Notes: generated by a model from the letters alone, not told the origin. DNA of 64,000 nucleotides from Enterobacter sichuanensis (GCF_002939185.1 NZ_POVL01000015.1:22888-86887); one strand, 5' to 3'. Positions 17,486 through 26,862 are shown, counted from the first letter of the stretch. Translations and numbers: made by a program.

Positions 17486-18027
17486 TGATGTCTTACGATA
17501 ATAACATTGAAGAGGGTCTTACCGACGCCGTCGTTCTTTAGGAATAATCATATGATGCACCAGGCATTATTCTTAATTAAATAGTCTGAAGTGAGGATGT
17601 TGAGTTCTTATTAAGGTTTAAACCACTTAAAAACAACAACTTAGTGAATTTCTTAAATGAGAGTGAGATTTGTTTACTGTGTTTTAAAATGTTGTAATTG
17701 TTGTATTTTAGTTAACTTTTAATGGCCTTTTTTAATTATCAGAATAGCAGGGTGGAAATCGATAAATATGGGTGAAAAATGACTTTAGTTTATTAACTAA
17801 AGTAATCAAGGTTGACGCATGAAATAGCAAAAAGCGCTTGCCGGGAAAGTCATTTTCTTATTTTTATGACATGTTATTGGATAATATCCGATCGTTTCGC
17901 CGTCATTATCCTGAATGTTATTCGCCGGGTTCCCTGAGCAAATAGCCGGTAACATAATCTCAGGTTAACAAAGTTTAAACAACACTGGTGCATTAATTTA
18001 ACAATTGATCGTTTTTGGTGCATTATT

Positions 18028-18044
18028 TGCACTTTTATTGTGCA
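18028..18044. promoter_or_regulatory. NtrC-type binding site
   Basis: TGCACTTTTATTGTGCA fits the NtrC palindrome pattern TGCAC-N7-GTGCA exactly. Further GGTGCA half-sites lie at 17987 and 18017. It sits about 220 bases upstream of the GntR gene and the peptide-transport operon, so nitrogen control of that operon is a reasonable inference. Confidence 0.6.
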
Positions 18045-18046
18045 TG

Positions 18047-18061
18047 TGGCGTGCAAAATGC
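18047..18061 (+). promoter_or_regulatory. Possible sigma-54 promoter (-24/-12)
   Basis: TGGC at 18047-18050 and GC at 18060-18061 give the exact GG-N10-GC spacing needed by sigma-54. The -24 half is good; the -12 half (ATGCG) is weaker than TTGCT. It abuts the NtrC-type palindrome, closer than a usual enhancer, so the arrangement is not fully canonical. Confidence 0.45.
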
Positions 18062-18149
18062 GCTCTGGCATAACGCCCCACGCGTGTCTGATGTGCCTGA
18101 GATCTCTTTAATAATGAGCAGGTTGCTCTTTTTATCACGTAAAGTATTT

Positions 18150-18170
18150 GAACCAATGCACAATTGGTTC
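18150..18170. promoter_or_regulatory. Likely GntR-family operator
   Basis: Perfect inverted repeat GAACCAAT-N5-ATTGGTTC. The same half-site, CGAACCAAT, recurs at 18257-18265, directly before the ATG of the GntR gene. Repetition of the element at the promoter and at the start codon suggests autoregulation by the GntR protein. Confidence 0.6.
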
Positions 18171-18265
18171 GTTTATTGCTTAATCATTAGCACGGTAAGT
18201 AGCACGTCATATCAATAGCTTATCGTTAATAAAAATAAAACAATGATGAAAGCGAGCGAACCAAT

Positions 18266-18985
18266 ATGGAAAAACCGTCACGGTTTCTGGCAAATTCCAG
18301 CACCGCGCTTGAGCAACTGCGTGGGCTAATCAACCAGCATGAGTCAACACCAGGCACTCCGCTGCCCACGGAACGTGAGCTGTCGGAGACGCTCGGCGTA
18401 GGACGCCGTGAAGTGCGTCGTGCGCTGGATGTGCTGGAAGAAGAGGGGCGCATCTGGCGTAAGCAGGGCAAAGGCACCTTTATCGGTCCTTCTGCCCCTG
18501 TCGAACCGCTGGCCCTTCAGGGATTGGTTCAGCAAACCAACCTTCTCGAAGTGATGGAAGCTCGCCTGCAGCTCGAACCCGGCTTAGCCCGGCTTGCGGC
18601 ACTGCGTGCCACCAGGGAAAACCTCGCGCTGATGCAGCGCATGCTGGAACGCATTGATAAGGTCAGCCCGGATGACCGCGATCTTAACGAACTGTGGGAC
18701 AGCGCCTTTCACCGCGCCATTGCGGAGGCCGCGGGTAACCGCCTGATGCTCGGCCTGTTTGATGCCATTGATGCCGTCAGACGTGAACCGGGCTGGCAGC
18801 ACCTGCGTGAATTAGCCCGCACCCCCGAACGCGTCGACAGTTATAACGACCACCATCACAAGATCATGTCTGCGATTATCCATCGCCAGCCAAATGAGGC
18901 CGCGGCCGCCATGCGCGAACACCTGCTCAGCCTGCAAACCGCCCTGATCCATGCGATCCACCTTGAGGACGACTTCACGCTATGA
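18266..18985 (+). CDS. GntR/FadR-subfamily transcriptional regulator (FCD domain)
   Basis: 239 residues: N-terminal winged helix (about 10-75, LPTERELSETLGVGRREVRRALDVLEEEG) and C-terminal FCD ligand-binding domain (about 90-225) with metal/ligand residues in WDSAFHRAI, NDHHHKI and MREHLLS. The ribosome site is weak and overlaps an operator half-site. It overlaps the first transporter gene by 4 bases, so it is part of the operon and probably its local regulator. The effector may be a peptide-derived acid or amino acid; this is unknown. Confidence 0.92.
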   Translation: MEKPSRFLANSSTALEQLRGLINQHESTPGTPLPTERELSETLGVGRREVRRALDVLEEEGRIWRKQGKGTFIGPSAPVEPLALQGLVQQTNLLEVMEARLQLEPGLARLAALRATRENLALMQRMLERIDKVSPDDRDLNELWDSAFHRAIAEAAGNRLMLGLFDAIDAVRREPGWQHLRELARTPERVDSYNDHHHKIMSAIIHRQPNEAAAAMREHLLSLQTALIHAIHLEDDFTL

Positions 18986-19995
18986 CGACGATCCCATTTA
19001 ACGATCCCACGCCTGTTCTGCGCGTACGCAATCTGAATGTCAGGTTCGCCGGCTCGCCGGTGAGCGTGCTGGAAGATATTTCACTGACGGTTAAAGCGGG
19101 CGAAACCCTGGCGCTGGTGGGGGAGTCAGGCTGCGGGAAAAGTATCACCTCATTAGCGCTGATGGGCCTGTTGCCCGCCAGCGCCCGGATCGTCAGCGGG
19201 GAGATGCATTTTCGCCGTCACGATCTGCGCAAGCTTTCACCGAGGGAATATGCCGACCTGCGCGGCAGCGAGCTGGCGATGATTTTCCAGGAGCCAATGA
19301 CCTCGCTTAATCCGGCATTTACGCTGGGGGATCAGCTGAGCGAAGCGGTCATGCGCCATCAGAGCGTCTCGCGAACAGAGGCGATGAAGGTCGCGCTGCA
19401 GATCCTTGAGAAGGTGCAGATCCCGGCCGCAGAGATGAGGCTGAAGGCGTACCCCCACCAGCTTTCCGGTGGCATGCGCCAGCGCGTGATGATTGCGATG
19501 GCGCTGATTAACCACCCGAAACTGCTGATTGCCGATGAACCGACCACCGCCCTCGACGTAACGATCCAGGCGCAAATTCTCGCCTTGCTGAACACCCTCA
19601 AAGAAGAGACCGGCACGGCGGTGCTGATGATCACTCACGATTTAGGCGTGGTGGCAGAGGTCGCCCAGCAGGTGGCGGTGATGTATGCCGGGCAGGTGGT
19701 GGAGCAGGGAAGCGTGGAGGCCATCTTTGCCGACCCGCAGCACCCGTACACCATCGGCCTGATGGGGTCGATTCCCTCTCTGGGCGCACGTAAGGGCCCG
19801 CTTTCCACCATTCCCGGATCGGTGCCGCTGGCGGAATTCATGCCGAAGGGCTGCCGTTTTGCCACCCGTTGTCCGTTTGCGCAGGCGCGCTGCCATGCTG
19901 AAAAACCACCGCTCACTGCGCAGGGGGGCGGCCATCAGGTCGCTTGCTTCCGCGTACCGCTTGAACACCACATTGCCCTGGGAGAGACCGCATGA
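18982..19995 (+). CDS. Oligopeptide/dipeptide ABC transporter ATP-binding protein (DppD/OppD type)
   Basis: 337 residues with Walker A GESGCGKS, signature LSGGMRQRVMIAMAL, Walker B LLIADEPTTALD and the C-terminal oligo_HPY region containing the Cys-rich GCRFATRCPFAQARC, typical of peptide/nickel transporter ATPases that carry an Fe-S site. It pairs with the DppF-type ATPase encoded next (4-base overlap, ATGA). Confidence 0.95.
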   Translation: MTTIPFNDPTPVLRVRNLNVRFAGSPVSVLEDISLTVKAGETLALVGESGCGKSITSLALMGLLPASARIVSGEMHFRRHDLRKLSPREYADLRGSELAMIFQEPMTSLNPAFTLGDQLSEAVMRHQSVSRTEAMKVALQILEKVQIPAAEMRLKAYPHQLSGGMRQRVMIAMALINHPKLLIADEPTTALDVTIQAQILALLNTLKEETGTAVLMITHDLGVVAEVAQQVAVMYAGQVVEQGSVEAIFADPQHPYTIGLMGSIPSLGARKGPLSTIPGSVPLAEFMPKGCRFATRCPFAQARCHAEKPPLTAQGGGHQVACFRVPLEHHIALGETA

Positions 19996-21074
19996 CCACG
20001 CCGATCCTTGAAGCCTGCGATCTCAGCAAGCTGTTCCCCGGCCCTAAAAAACTCTTTACCCCGGCCCGGTTTGTGACGGCGGTCGACCGCGTGTCGCTGG
20101 CCGTGATGCCGGGCGAAACGCTGGCGATTGTCGGGGAGTCGGGGTCCGGGAAATCCACCCTCGGTCGTCTGCTGCTGCGTCTGCTGGCCGCCAGCGAAGG
20201 GCGCGTGTTTTACCAGGGGGAGGAGATCACGCATGCCTCGGGCGCGCGCCTCAACCAGCTCCGGCGCGAGCTGCAAATTATCTTTCAGGATCCCTTTGCC
20301 TCGCTCAACCCGCGCATGACGGTGGAGCAGATCGTTGGCGAGCCGCTGTGGCTGCACCAGAACATGAAAAAAGCGGACCGCCAGTACCGCGTAGCTGAAC
20401 TGCTGAAGACCGTTGGCCTGCCAGCCGCCTGGGCCGGGCGTTATCCGCACGAGTTTTCAGGCGGGCAGCGTCAGCGCATTGGCATTGCGCGCGCGCTGGC
20501 GTCGGGACCCAAACTGCTGCTGGGTGATGAACCTGTCTCCGCGCTGGATGTATCCGTGCAGGCCCAGGTGGTGAATTTGCTGGAAAGCCTGAAGCACCAG
20601 CTGGGGCTGACGATGGTGATCGTCGCCCACGGTCTGGCGGTTATCCGCCATATGAGCGATCGCGTGGCGGTCATGTACCTCGGGCAAATTGTCGAGCTTG
20701 CCACCGTCGATGAGATTTTTGACGCGCCGCTGCACCCTTATACCCAGGCGCTGATCGCCTCGGCGCCGCAGATGCAGCCCGGCGCGGAACGTGACGCCCC
20801 GCTGTTGCAGGGAGATTTGCCGAACCCGGCCAACCCGCCGACCGGCTGTCGCTTCCATACGCGTTGCCCTTACGTCACTGACGAATGCCGCCAGGTTGAA
20901 CCCATTAACCAGCTCCTGGACGGTGGACGTCAGGTGGCCTGTCATCGCTGGCAGGAGATTAATCGCGATCGCAGTGTTATCCAGATTGCACCGCCATCCG
21001 CTGCTTTTCTGCGCCGCCGCGCGCTGTTTGAACACGCGGCCACTCACTCCTCCCTTCCTTCAAGGAACTCATGA
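19992..21074 (+). CDS. Oligopeptide/dipeptide ABC transporter ATP-binding protein (DppF/OppF type)
   Basis: 360 residues with Walker A GESGSGKST, signature FSGGQRQRIGIARAL, Walker B LLLGDEPVSALDVS and a C-terminal Cys motif (GCRFHTRCPYVTDEC). The last ~40 residues (QIAPPSAAFLRRRALFEHAATHS) go beyond the usual family end. The start overlaps the DppD-like stop and the end overlaps the binding-protein start, so the operon is tightly coupled. Confidence 0.95.
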   Translation: MTTPILEACDLSKLFPGPKKLFTPARFVTAVDRVSLAVMPGETLAIVGESGSGKSTLGRLLLRLLAASEGRVFYQGEEITHASGARLNQLRRELQIIFQDPFASLNPRMTVEQIVGEPLWLHQNMKKADRQYRVAELLKTVGLPAAWAGRYPHEFSGGQRQRIGIARALASGPKLLLGDEPVSALDVSVQAQVVNLLESLKHQLGLTMVIVAHGLAVIRHMSDRVAVMYLGQIVELATVDEIFDAPLHPYTQALIASAPQMQPGAERDAPLLQGDLPNPANPPTGCRFHTRCPYVTDECRQVEPINQLLDGGRQVACHRWQEINRDRSVIQIAPPSAAFLRRRALFEHAATHSSLPSRNS

Positions 21075-22591
21075 TAATGACAATGCGTAATTCTCTTTTG
21101 ACCGTACTGGGAAGTGTTATGTTGCTTGGCGCGGCGCTGCCCGCCCATTCTGAAAGTGTGCTGCGTGTGGGGCTGGGGGCTGACCCGGACATGCTCGACC
21201 CGCATCTGGCGCGCACCTACTATGGCCGCTTCGTGTTTGCCTCCCTGTGTGACAGGCTGGTGGACGTGGATGAAAATCTGAAGGTCGTACCTGGTCTGGC
21301 GAAAGACTGGGCCTGGAGCGACGACGGCAAAACCCTGACCCTGAATTTGCGCGAGGGCGTCACCTTCCATGACGGTGAGAAATTCGATGCGGCCGCCGCA
21401 AAATACAACCTCGACCGCGCCCTGACCTTAAAAGGCTCCCTGCGTAAAAGCGAGATTTCCTCCGTGGAGTCCGTTGAGGTCACAGGCCCGATGCAGATTG
21501 CCCTGCACCTGAAAACGCCGGACGCCGCGCTGCTGATGCAGCTCACCGACCGCGCGGGTGCGATGATGGCCCCAGACGCGGCGAAAAAGCCGGATTTTGC
21601 CGCCCATCCCGTCTGTTCCGGCCCGTATAAATTCGACAGCCGCGTGTCCCAGGACCGCATCGTTCTGACGCGTTTCGACAATTACTGGAACAAAGACGCC
21701 TACCACTTCGACAAAATTATCTATCTGCCGATCCCGGATGCCTCCGTGCGCCTGGCGAACCTGCGTGCGGGCGATCTCGACCTGACCGAAGGGATTGCCG
21801 CCAGCGACGTCAAAACCGTCGAAGCCGACAGCAAGCTGGCGCTGGCAAAAGTGACCGGTCTGGGCTATCAGGGCATTACCTTCAACATCAATAACGGCAA
21901 GGTACCGGCGAACGATCCGTTCAGGGACGCCCGCGTGCGTGAGGCGTTTTCTCAGGCCATCGACCGCGATGCGCTAAACCAGGTGGTCTTTGAAGGGCTG
22001 TATACGCCAGCCAACCAGCCGTTTTCGACGGTGAGCCCGTATCACGTCAACCTGCCGGTGCCACCGCGCGATGTCGACAAAGCCAAAGCGCTGCTGAAAG
22101 CGGCAGGCGTCACTACGCCGCTGACCGTTAACCTGCTGGTGCCGAACAACCCAACCTCGCAGCAGGTCGGTCAGGTGCTGCAGGCGATGGTCGCTGAGGC
22201 GGGCTTTAACCTGAACCTGCAGATGACCGAATTCGCCACGCTGCTGGATCGCCAGCAGAGCGGTGATTATCAGCTGAGCTTCTCCGGCTGGTCGGGTCGC
22301 CCGGATCCGGACGGCAGCATCTATGGGTTTATTCACAGCAAAGGCACCCTGAACGACGGTCGCTACAGCAACGCCCAGGTCGATGAGTGGCTGACCCAGG
22401 CGCGTCTCAGCAACGACAAAGCCGTTCGTCAGCCGCTGTACGACAAGGTAGTGAAGCAATTGCAAACCGACATGCCGATTGCCTGGCTCTACTTCGAGCC
22501 GCGCATTTTTGGCCTGAACAAGAAAGTGCAGGGCTTTAAACCTTACCCGGACGGCATCGTGCGTCTGGCTGGCTTAACGCTGGCGAAATAA
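21071..22591 (+). CDS. Periplasmic peptide-binding protein (SBP_bac_5 family)
   Basis: 506 residues with signal peptide LLTVLGSVMLLGAALPAHS and the family signature region LAKDWAWSDDGKTLTLNLREGVTFHDGEKFDA. It has the usual length of DppA/OppA-type proteins and delivers substrate to the two permeases encoded downstream. Several in-frame ATGs (21071, 21077, 21083) are possible starts. The terminal gamma-glutamyltransferase gene suggests gamma-glutamyl or other peptides as ligand; that is inference. Confidence 0.94.
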   Translation: MIMTMRNSLLTVLGSVMLLGAALPAHSESVLRVGLGADPDMLDPHLARTYYGRFVFASLCDRLVDVDENLKVVPGLAKDWAWSDDGKTLTLNLREGVTFHDGEKFDAAAAKYNLDRALTLKGSLRKSEISSVESVEVTGPMQIALHLKTPDAALLMQLTDRAGAMMAPDAAKKPDFAAHPVCSGPYKFDSRVSQDRIVLTRFDNYWNKDAYHFDKIIYLPIPDASVRLANLRAGDLDLTEGIAASDVKTVEADSKLALAKVTGLGYQGITFNINNGKVPANDPFRDARVREAFSQAIDRDALNQVVFEGLYTPANQPFSTVSPYHVNLPVPPRDVDKAKALLKAAGVTTPLTVNLLVPNNPTSQQVGQVLQAMVAEAGFNLNLQMTEFATLLDRQQSGDYQLSFSGWSGRPDPDGSIYGFIHSKGTLNDGRYSNAQVDEWLTQARLSNDKAVRQPLYDKVVKQLQTDMPIAWLYFEPRIFGLNKKVQGFKPYPDGIVRLAGLTLAK

Positions 22592-22609
22592 CTGTCCTGA
22601 GGAGAGCCC

Positions 22610-23551
22610 ATGCTGGAACTGATTTGCAAACGTCTGCTGCTGGCCATCCCGACGCTGTTGCTGGTGAGCATGATGGTCTTCGGGCTGCAAAAACTGCTGC
22701 CCGGCGACCCGCTGATCGCCATGGCCGGGGAGGAGCGCGATCCGGCGGTCATCGCCCAGCTGCGTGCGGAGCTGAATCTCGATGCCCCGATCCCGGTGCA
22801 GTATTTCCACTGGCTGACGCGCGCGCTGCAGGGGGATCTGGGTGTCTCCTTGCGCACCCACGAACCGGTGACGCAGTTAATTGCCAGCAAGCTGCCGGTC
22901 ACGCTGGAGCTGTCGCTGCTGGCGATGATTGTTGCGCTGGTGTTCGGCATCAGCATGGGGATCCTCGCCGCAGTGTACAAAAACAGCTGGGTCGATCACG
23001 GAGCGAACTTTGTGGCGATCTCCGGGATCTCAATACCGCACTTCTGGCTGGGGATCCTGCTGATTCTGGTCTTTTCGGTGAACCTGCAGTGGCTGCCCGC
23101 GTCCGGCTACGTGCCGTTCAGTGAAGATCCGATCCAGAACCTGCGAACGCTGCTGCTGCCGGCAGCCGTGCTCGGAACCGGTCTGGCGGCGACGCTGATG
23201 CGCCATACGCGCGCGTCGATGATTGCGGTCCTGAAAGCGGATTACATCCGCACCGCGCGGGCAAAAGGGCTATTGCCGAAAGCGGTGATCTTAAAGCACG
23301 CGTTTCGCAACGCGCTGGTGCCGGTGATCACGCTCACTACGCTGCTGTTCGGCGAGCTGCTGGGCGGTGCGGTACTGACCGAGCAGGTCTTCACCATTCC
23401 GGGCTTCGGCAAGATGATCGTCGACTCGGTGTTTAACCGTGACTACGCGGTGGTGCAGGGCGTGGTGTTGATCGTGGCGATCGGCTTCCTGCTGCTGAAC
23501 CTGCTGGCCGACGTGCTCTACGTCCTTATCAACCCGAAAATGCGAGGTTAA
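22610..23551 (+). CDS. Peptide ABC transporter permease (DppB/OppB type)
   Basis: 313 residues, six transmembrane helices. It shows the DppB-type N-terminus (LICKRLLLAIPTLLLVSMMVFGLQKLLPGDP) and the EAA-type loop DYIRTARAKGLLPKAVILKHAFRNAL that contacts the ATPases. GAGGAG precedes the ATG. It forms the translocation channel with the following gene. Confidence 0.95.
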   Translation: MLELICKRLLLAIPTLLLVSMMVFGLQKLLPGDPLIAMAGEERDPAVIAQLRAELNLDAPIPVQYFHWLTRALQGDLGVSLRTHEPVTQLIASKLPVTLELSLLAMIVALVFGISMGILAAVYKNSWVDHGANFVAISGISIPHFWLGILLILVFSVNLQWLPASGYVPFSEDPIQNLRTLLLPAAVLGTGLAATLMRHTRASMIAVLKADYIRTARAKGLLPKAVILKHAFRNALVPVITLTTLLFGELLGGAVLTEQVFTIPGFGKMIVDSVFNRDYAVVQGVVLIVAIGFLLLNLLADVLYVLINPKMRG

Positions 23552-23553
23552 CG

Positions 23554-24429
23554 ATGGCGGAACTGACGACACAAACCGTTGCGCCTGCGCTGCCGCGCGC
23601 GCAGAGCCGGGTGCTGAAGAAATTCCTCGCGAACAAGAGCGCAGTGGCTGGCGCAGTGATAGTGGGTTTCTTTGTGCTGGTGGCGCTGCTGGCACCATGG
23701 GTAGCCCCGTTCGATCCGGTCAAGGCAAACTTCCTGGCGGTGCGCAAAGCGCCGTCGGCGATGTACTGGTTCGGCACCGACGAGCTGGGGCGCGACATCT
23801 TATCCCGCATTATCTGGGGGGCGCGCACCTCGCTGATGGCGGGCTGTATGTCGGTGGTTATCGCAGTTGTCATCGGCGTGCCGCTGGGGCTGGTGGCAGG
23901 TTACTTCCAGAAGATGTGGGATGGGGTGATCTCACGCGTTATCGAGGCGCTGCTGGCCTGCCCGTTCCTAATCATGGCGATCGCGCTCGGGGCGTTTTTA
24001 GGCCCGAGCCTCACCAACGCGATGATCGCCATCGGCCTTTCCGCCATGCCGATCTTCGCCCGCCTGACGCGCGGCCAGGTGATCGCCATTCGCAACGAAG
24101 AGTACATCGACGGCGCGCGGGCGATTGGCCTGCCGGATCGCTGGATCATCATCAAGTACGTCCTGCCCAACGTGATGTCGCCGATCCTGGTCCAGGCCAC
24201 GCTGGCTATTGCCTCGGCGATTATTGCCGAAGCCAGCCTGTCGTTTTTAGGGCTGGGGCAGCAGCCGCCCAATCCGTCCTGGGGCTCGATGCTCAACACC
24301 GCGAAAGGGTTTCTTGAGCAGGCGCCGTGGATGTCCATTTTCCCCGGCGTGGCGATTTTCCTCGCCGTGCAGGGCTTTAATTTACTCGGCGACGGGCTGC
24401 GCGATGCGCTCGATCCGCGCCATGACTAA
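23554..24429 (+). CDS. Peptide ABC transporter permease (DppC/OppC type)
   Basis: 291 residues with the DppC-type amphipathic N-terminus before the first helix, the FGTDELGRDILSRIIWGARTSL signature and the EAA loop EYIDGARAIGLPDRWIIIKYVLPN. It starts 2 bases after the partner permease gene. Confidence 0.95.
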   Translation: MAELTTQTVAPALPRAQSRVLKKFLANKSAVAGAVIVGFFVLVALLAPWVAPFDPVKANFLAVRKAPSAMYWFGTDELGRDILSRIIWGARTSLMAGCMSVVIAVVIGVPLGLVAGYFQKMWDGVISRVIEALLACPFLIMAIALGAFLGPSLTNAMIAIGLSAMPIFARLTRGQVIAIRNEEYIDGARAIGLPDRWIIIKYVLPNVMSPILVQATLAIASAIIAEASLSFLGLGQQPPNPSWGSMLNTAKGFLEQAPWMSIFPGVAIFLAVQGFNLLGDGLRDALDPRHD

Positions 24430-24435
24430 GGAGTC

Positions 24436-26040
24436 ATGATGACCAAAGCGCTTGATTTTACGTCCGGTTACCTTTCACGCCGCCCACCGATGATGGGCCA
24501 TAACGCGGTGGCAACGTCTCAGCCGCTGGCGGCGCAGGCGGGGATGAAGATGCTGCAACTGGGCGGGAATGCCGTTGATGCGGCCATTGCCACCGCGATG
24601 GCCCTGACGGTGGTCGAGCCGACCGGCAACGGGATTGGCAGCGATGCCTTCGCCATTGTCTGGGACGGTGAAAAATTGCACGGACTGAACGCGTCGGGTC
24701 GTTCACCGGCGAGCTGGCATGCGGATCTGTTTGCCGGAAAAACCGCGGTGCCGGAAATCGGCTGGGACGCGGTGACCGTACCGGGGGCGGTATCCGGCTG
24801 GGTCGCGCTGGCGGAACGCTTCGGCACGCTGCCGCTGACCACCCTGGCGCAGCCTGCGGTTGACTACGCACGTAACGGTTTCCCCGTCTCGCCGCTGATT
24901 GGGCATCTCTGGCAGCGCGGCTATCTCAAGCTGAAAGATCAGCCGGGCTTCAGCGCCTGCTTCGCGCCGGAAGGCCGCGCCCCGCGCGTGGGGGAGATTT
25001 TCCGTAACCCGGCGCAGGCGAACTCGCTGGAGCTGATTGCGAGAACCAACGGCGAGGCGTTTTACCGTGGCGAGCTGGCGCAGAAAATTGCCGCCTTTGC
25101 CAAAGAACATGGCGCGCACCTGACGGCGGAGGATCTGGCTAACCATCGCGTCGACTGGGTAGAGCTGCTGTCGCGCGACTTCGCGGGCGGCTCGGTGCAG
25201 GAGCTGCCGCCGAACGGCCAGGGAATTGCCACGCTGATTGCGCTGGGCATTCTTGAGCAGTGTGGTATTGAGAAGCACCATCCGGATTCCGTGCAATCCC
25301 TGCACCTGTCCATTGAGGCGATGAAGCTGGCGCTGGCGGACCTCGACCGCTACGTGGCGGATGAAGATCATATGGCGTTCGCGGCAAAAGAGTTGCTGAG
25401 CGACGCTTATCTGAAGTCGCGGGCGGCGCTGATCAACCACGACAGCGCGTCTGATTTTGTCTACGGTTCCCCGACGCAGAGCGGCACGGTCTACATCAGC
25501 ACCGCGGACGCCAGCGGGATGATGGTCTCGTTTATTCAGTCCAACTATATGGGCTTTGGGTCCGGGATTGTGGTGCCGGATACCGGGATCAGCCTGCAAA
25601 ACCGCGGCTGCGGATTTGTATTGGATCCTGAGCACCCGAACGCGCTGGCGGGCAGCAAACGTCCGTTCCACACCATCATTCCGGGCTTTGCGATGGACGG
25701 TAACGGTAAGCCGCTGATGTCCTTCGGCGTGATGGGCGGGCCGATGCAGGCGCAGGGTCATATGCAGATGGCGCTGCGCATTATGCTGCACGGGCAAAAC
25801 CCGCAGGCGGCCATCGATTCCCCGCGCTGGCGCGTGGTACAGGGCAGGGAGGTGATCGTCGAATCGACGTTCGATCGCAATACTATCGCGGCGCTGCGCG
25901 AGCGCGGGCACCACATCGTGGTGGAGGATCCGCTTCAGGATTACAACTTCGGTGGTGCCCAGGTGATTTACCGGATGCCGGAAGGGCACTACGTGGCCGC
26001 GACGGAGAGCCGCAAAGACGGGCAGGCGTTGGTGAGTTAA
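24436..26040 (+). CDS. Gamma-glutamyltransferase-like Ntn hydrolase, cytoplasmic
   Basis: 534 residues of the GGT family with conserved ATAMALTVVEPTGNGIGSDAFAIVW and PPNGQG blocks. The predicted autocatalytic nucleophile is Thr351 (SGTVYIST, the counterpart of the TTH motif), which would split the chain into large and small subunits. There is no signal peptide, unlike E. coli Ggt, so it should act in the cytoplasm on imported peptides. Being last in a peptide-import operon, it probably releases glutamate or other acyl groups from gamma-glutamyl compounds. Exact substrate unknown. Confidence 0.9.
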   Translation: MMTKALDFTSGYLSRRPPMMGHNAVATSQPLAAQAGMKMLQLGGNAVDAAIATAMALTVVEPTGNGIGSDAFAIVWDGEKLHGLNASGRSPASWHADLFAGKTAVPEIGWDAVTVPGAVSGWVALAERFGTLPLTTLAQPAVDYARNGFPVSPLIGHLWQRGYLKLKDQPGFSACFAPEGRAPRVGEIFRNPAQANSLELIARTNGEAFYRGELAQKIAAFAKEHGAHLTAEDLANHRVDWVELLSRDFAGGSVQELPPNGQGIATLIALGILEQCGIEKHHPDSVQSLHLSIEAMKLALADLDRYVADEDHMAFAAKELLSDAYLKSRAALINHDSASDFVYGSPTQSGTVYISTADASGMMVSFIQSNYMGFGSGIVVPDTGISLQNRGCGFVLDPEHPNALAGSKRPFHTIIPGFAMDGNGKPLMSFGVMGGPMQAQGHMQMALRIMLHGQNPQAAIDSPRWRVVQGREVIVESTFDRNTIAALRERGHHIVVEDPLQDYNFGGAQVIYRMPEGHYVAATESRKDGQALVS

Positions 26041-26051
26041 TGTTTTATCCT

Positions 26052-26072
26052 CCCTCTCCCTTTGGGAGAGGG
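26052..26072. repeat. Dispersed palindromic repeat, copy 1
   Basis: CCCTCTCCC-TTT-GGGAGAGGG followed by a GGGGTGAGGGG tail. Near-identical units occur at 39290 and 43318, always between genes, as for REP-like elements. It lies between two convergent genes. Confidence 0.85.
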
Positions 26073-26091
26073 GCGGGGTGAGGGGAAAATG

Positions 26092-26862
26092 TCACCCAAT
26101 ACTAAACGGATCCGCATCCTGCCATGCCGGGAACTTCTCGCGATACTCCTGCAATGCCGTCAATGACAGCTCGGCATCAATCCGCGTCGCCTGATGCGGC
26201 TCGGCGGTGGCGATAATCTCGCCCTGCGGATTCACCACCCGGCTGTCGCCGCGATAGTGATGCCCGTTGCCGTCAGTTCCTACGCGGTTACAGCCCACCA
26301 CATAGGCCTGGTTCTCAATCGCGCGCGCCACCAGCAGCGACTGCCAGTGCAGGGAGCGCGGCGCAGGCCAGTTGGCGACATACAGCGCCAGGTCGTAATC
26401 GTTGCGGTTGCGTGACCACACAGGGAAGCGCAGGTCATAGCAGACCAGCGGCAAAATACGCCAGCCGCGCCATTCGAATACCACGCGCGCGTTACCCGCT
26501 TCATAGTGATGATGCTCATCCGCCATGCGGAACAGGTGACGTTTATCGTAAAAATGCACTTTCCCTTCCGGCTCAACCAGCAGGAAGCGGTTCACCGGCC
26601 CGCGTTCGGTTTGCAGGGCGGCGCTGCCGGCAATCAGCGCGTTCGTCTGCTGCGCTTTGGTATGCATCCAGGCGACCACCTCCTCCTGCGGCATTGACTG
26701 TTTTGCCGCTTCCATGGCGAAGCCAGTGGTGAACATCTCCGGCAGGACAATTACATCACGCCCGGTAATGTCTTCCAGTTGACGATCAAAATGGCGCAGG
26801 TTGGCGGGGCCATCCATCCACACTAAAGGTTGCTGCAAAATAGAAATCTTCAGACCAGGCAC
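26092..26862 (-). CDS. yafV: Omega-amidase YafV (nitrilase superfamily)
   Basis: 256 residues starting at GTG with GGAG upstream. The nitrilase triad is visible: Glu in VLPEMFTTGF, Lys in FYDKRHLF and Cys in LVCYDLRFPVW. Family enzymes hydrolyse alpha-ketoglutaramate and alpha-ketosuccinamate and are thought to repair glutamine transamination products. The position next to fadE matches E. coli. Confidence 0.95.
   Translation of the reverse strand: MPGLKISILQQPLVWMDGPANLRHFDRQLEDITGRDVIVLPEMFTTGFAMEAAKQSMPQEEVVAWMHTKAQQTNALIAGSAALQTERGPVNRFLLVEPEGKVHFYDKRHLFRMADEHHHYEAGNARVVFEWRGWRILPLVCYDLRFPVWSRNRNDYDLALYVANWPAPRSLHWQSLLVARAIENQAYVVGCNRVGTDGNGHHYRGDSRVVNPQGEIIATAEPHQATRIDAELSLTALQEYREKFPAWQDADPFSIG

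Larger units (their letters stand above)
17486..18265. other. AT-rich intergenic region between divergent regulators
   Basis: About 780 bases with no convincing gene; the short open frames found here lack ribosome sites and overlap regulatory motifs. The left half is very AT-rich and could bind H-NS. The right half holds two copies of TGGTGCATTA 30 bases apart (17986-17995 and 18016-18025), an NtrC-like palindrome, a sigma-54-like promoter and a GntR-type operator, each listed separately. Confidence 0.7.

Noticed and set aside
17874..18218. Short open frames on both strands in the intergenic region before the GntR gene
   Set aside because: No ribosome sites, odd composition, and they cover the NtrC-like and sigma-54-like elements.
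24703..25989. 428-codon - strand open frame opposite the GGT-like gene
   Set aside because: Antisense shadow; no ribosome site or recognisable domain, while the + strand product has clear family motifs.
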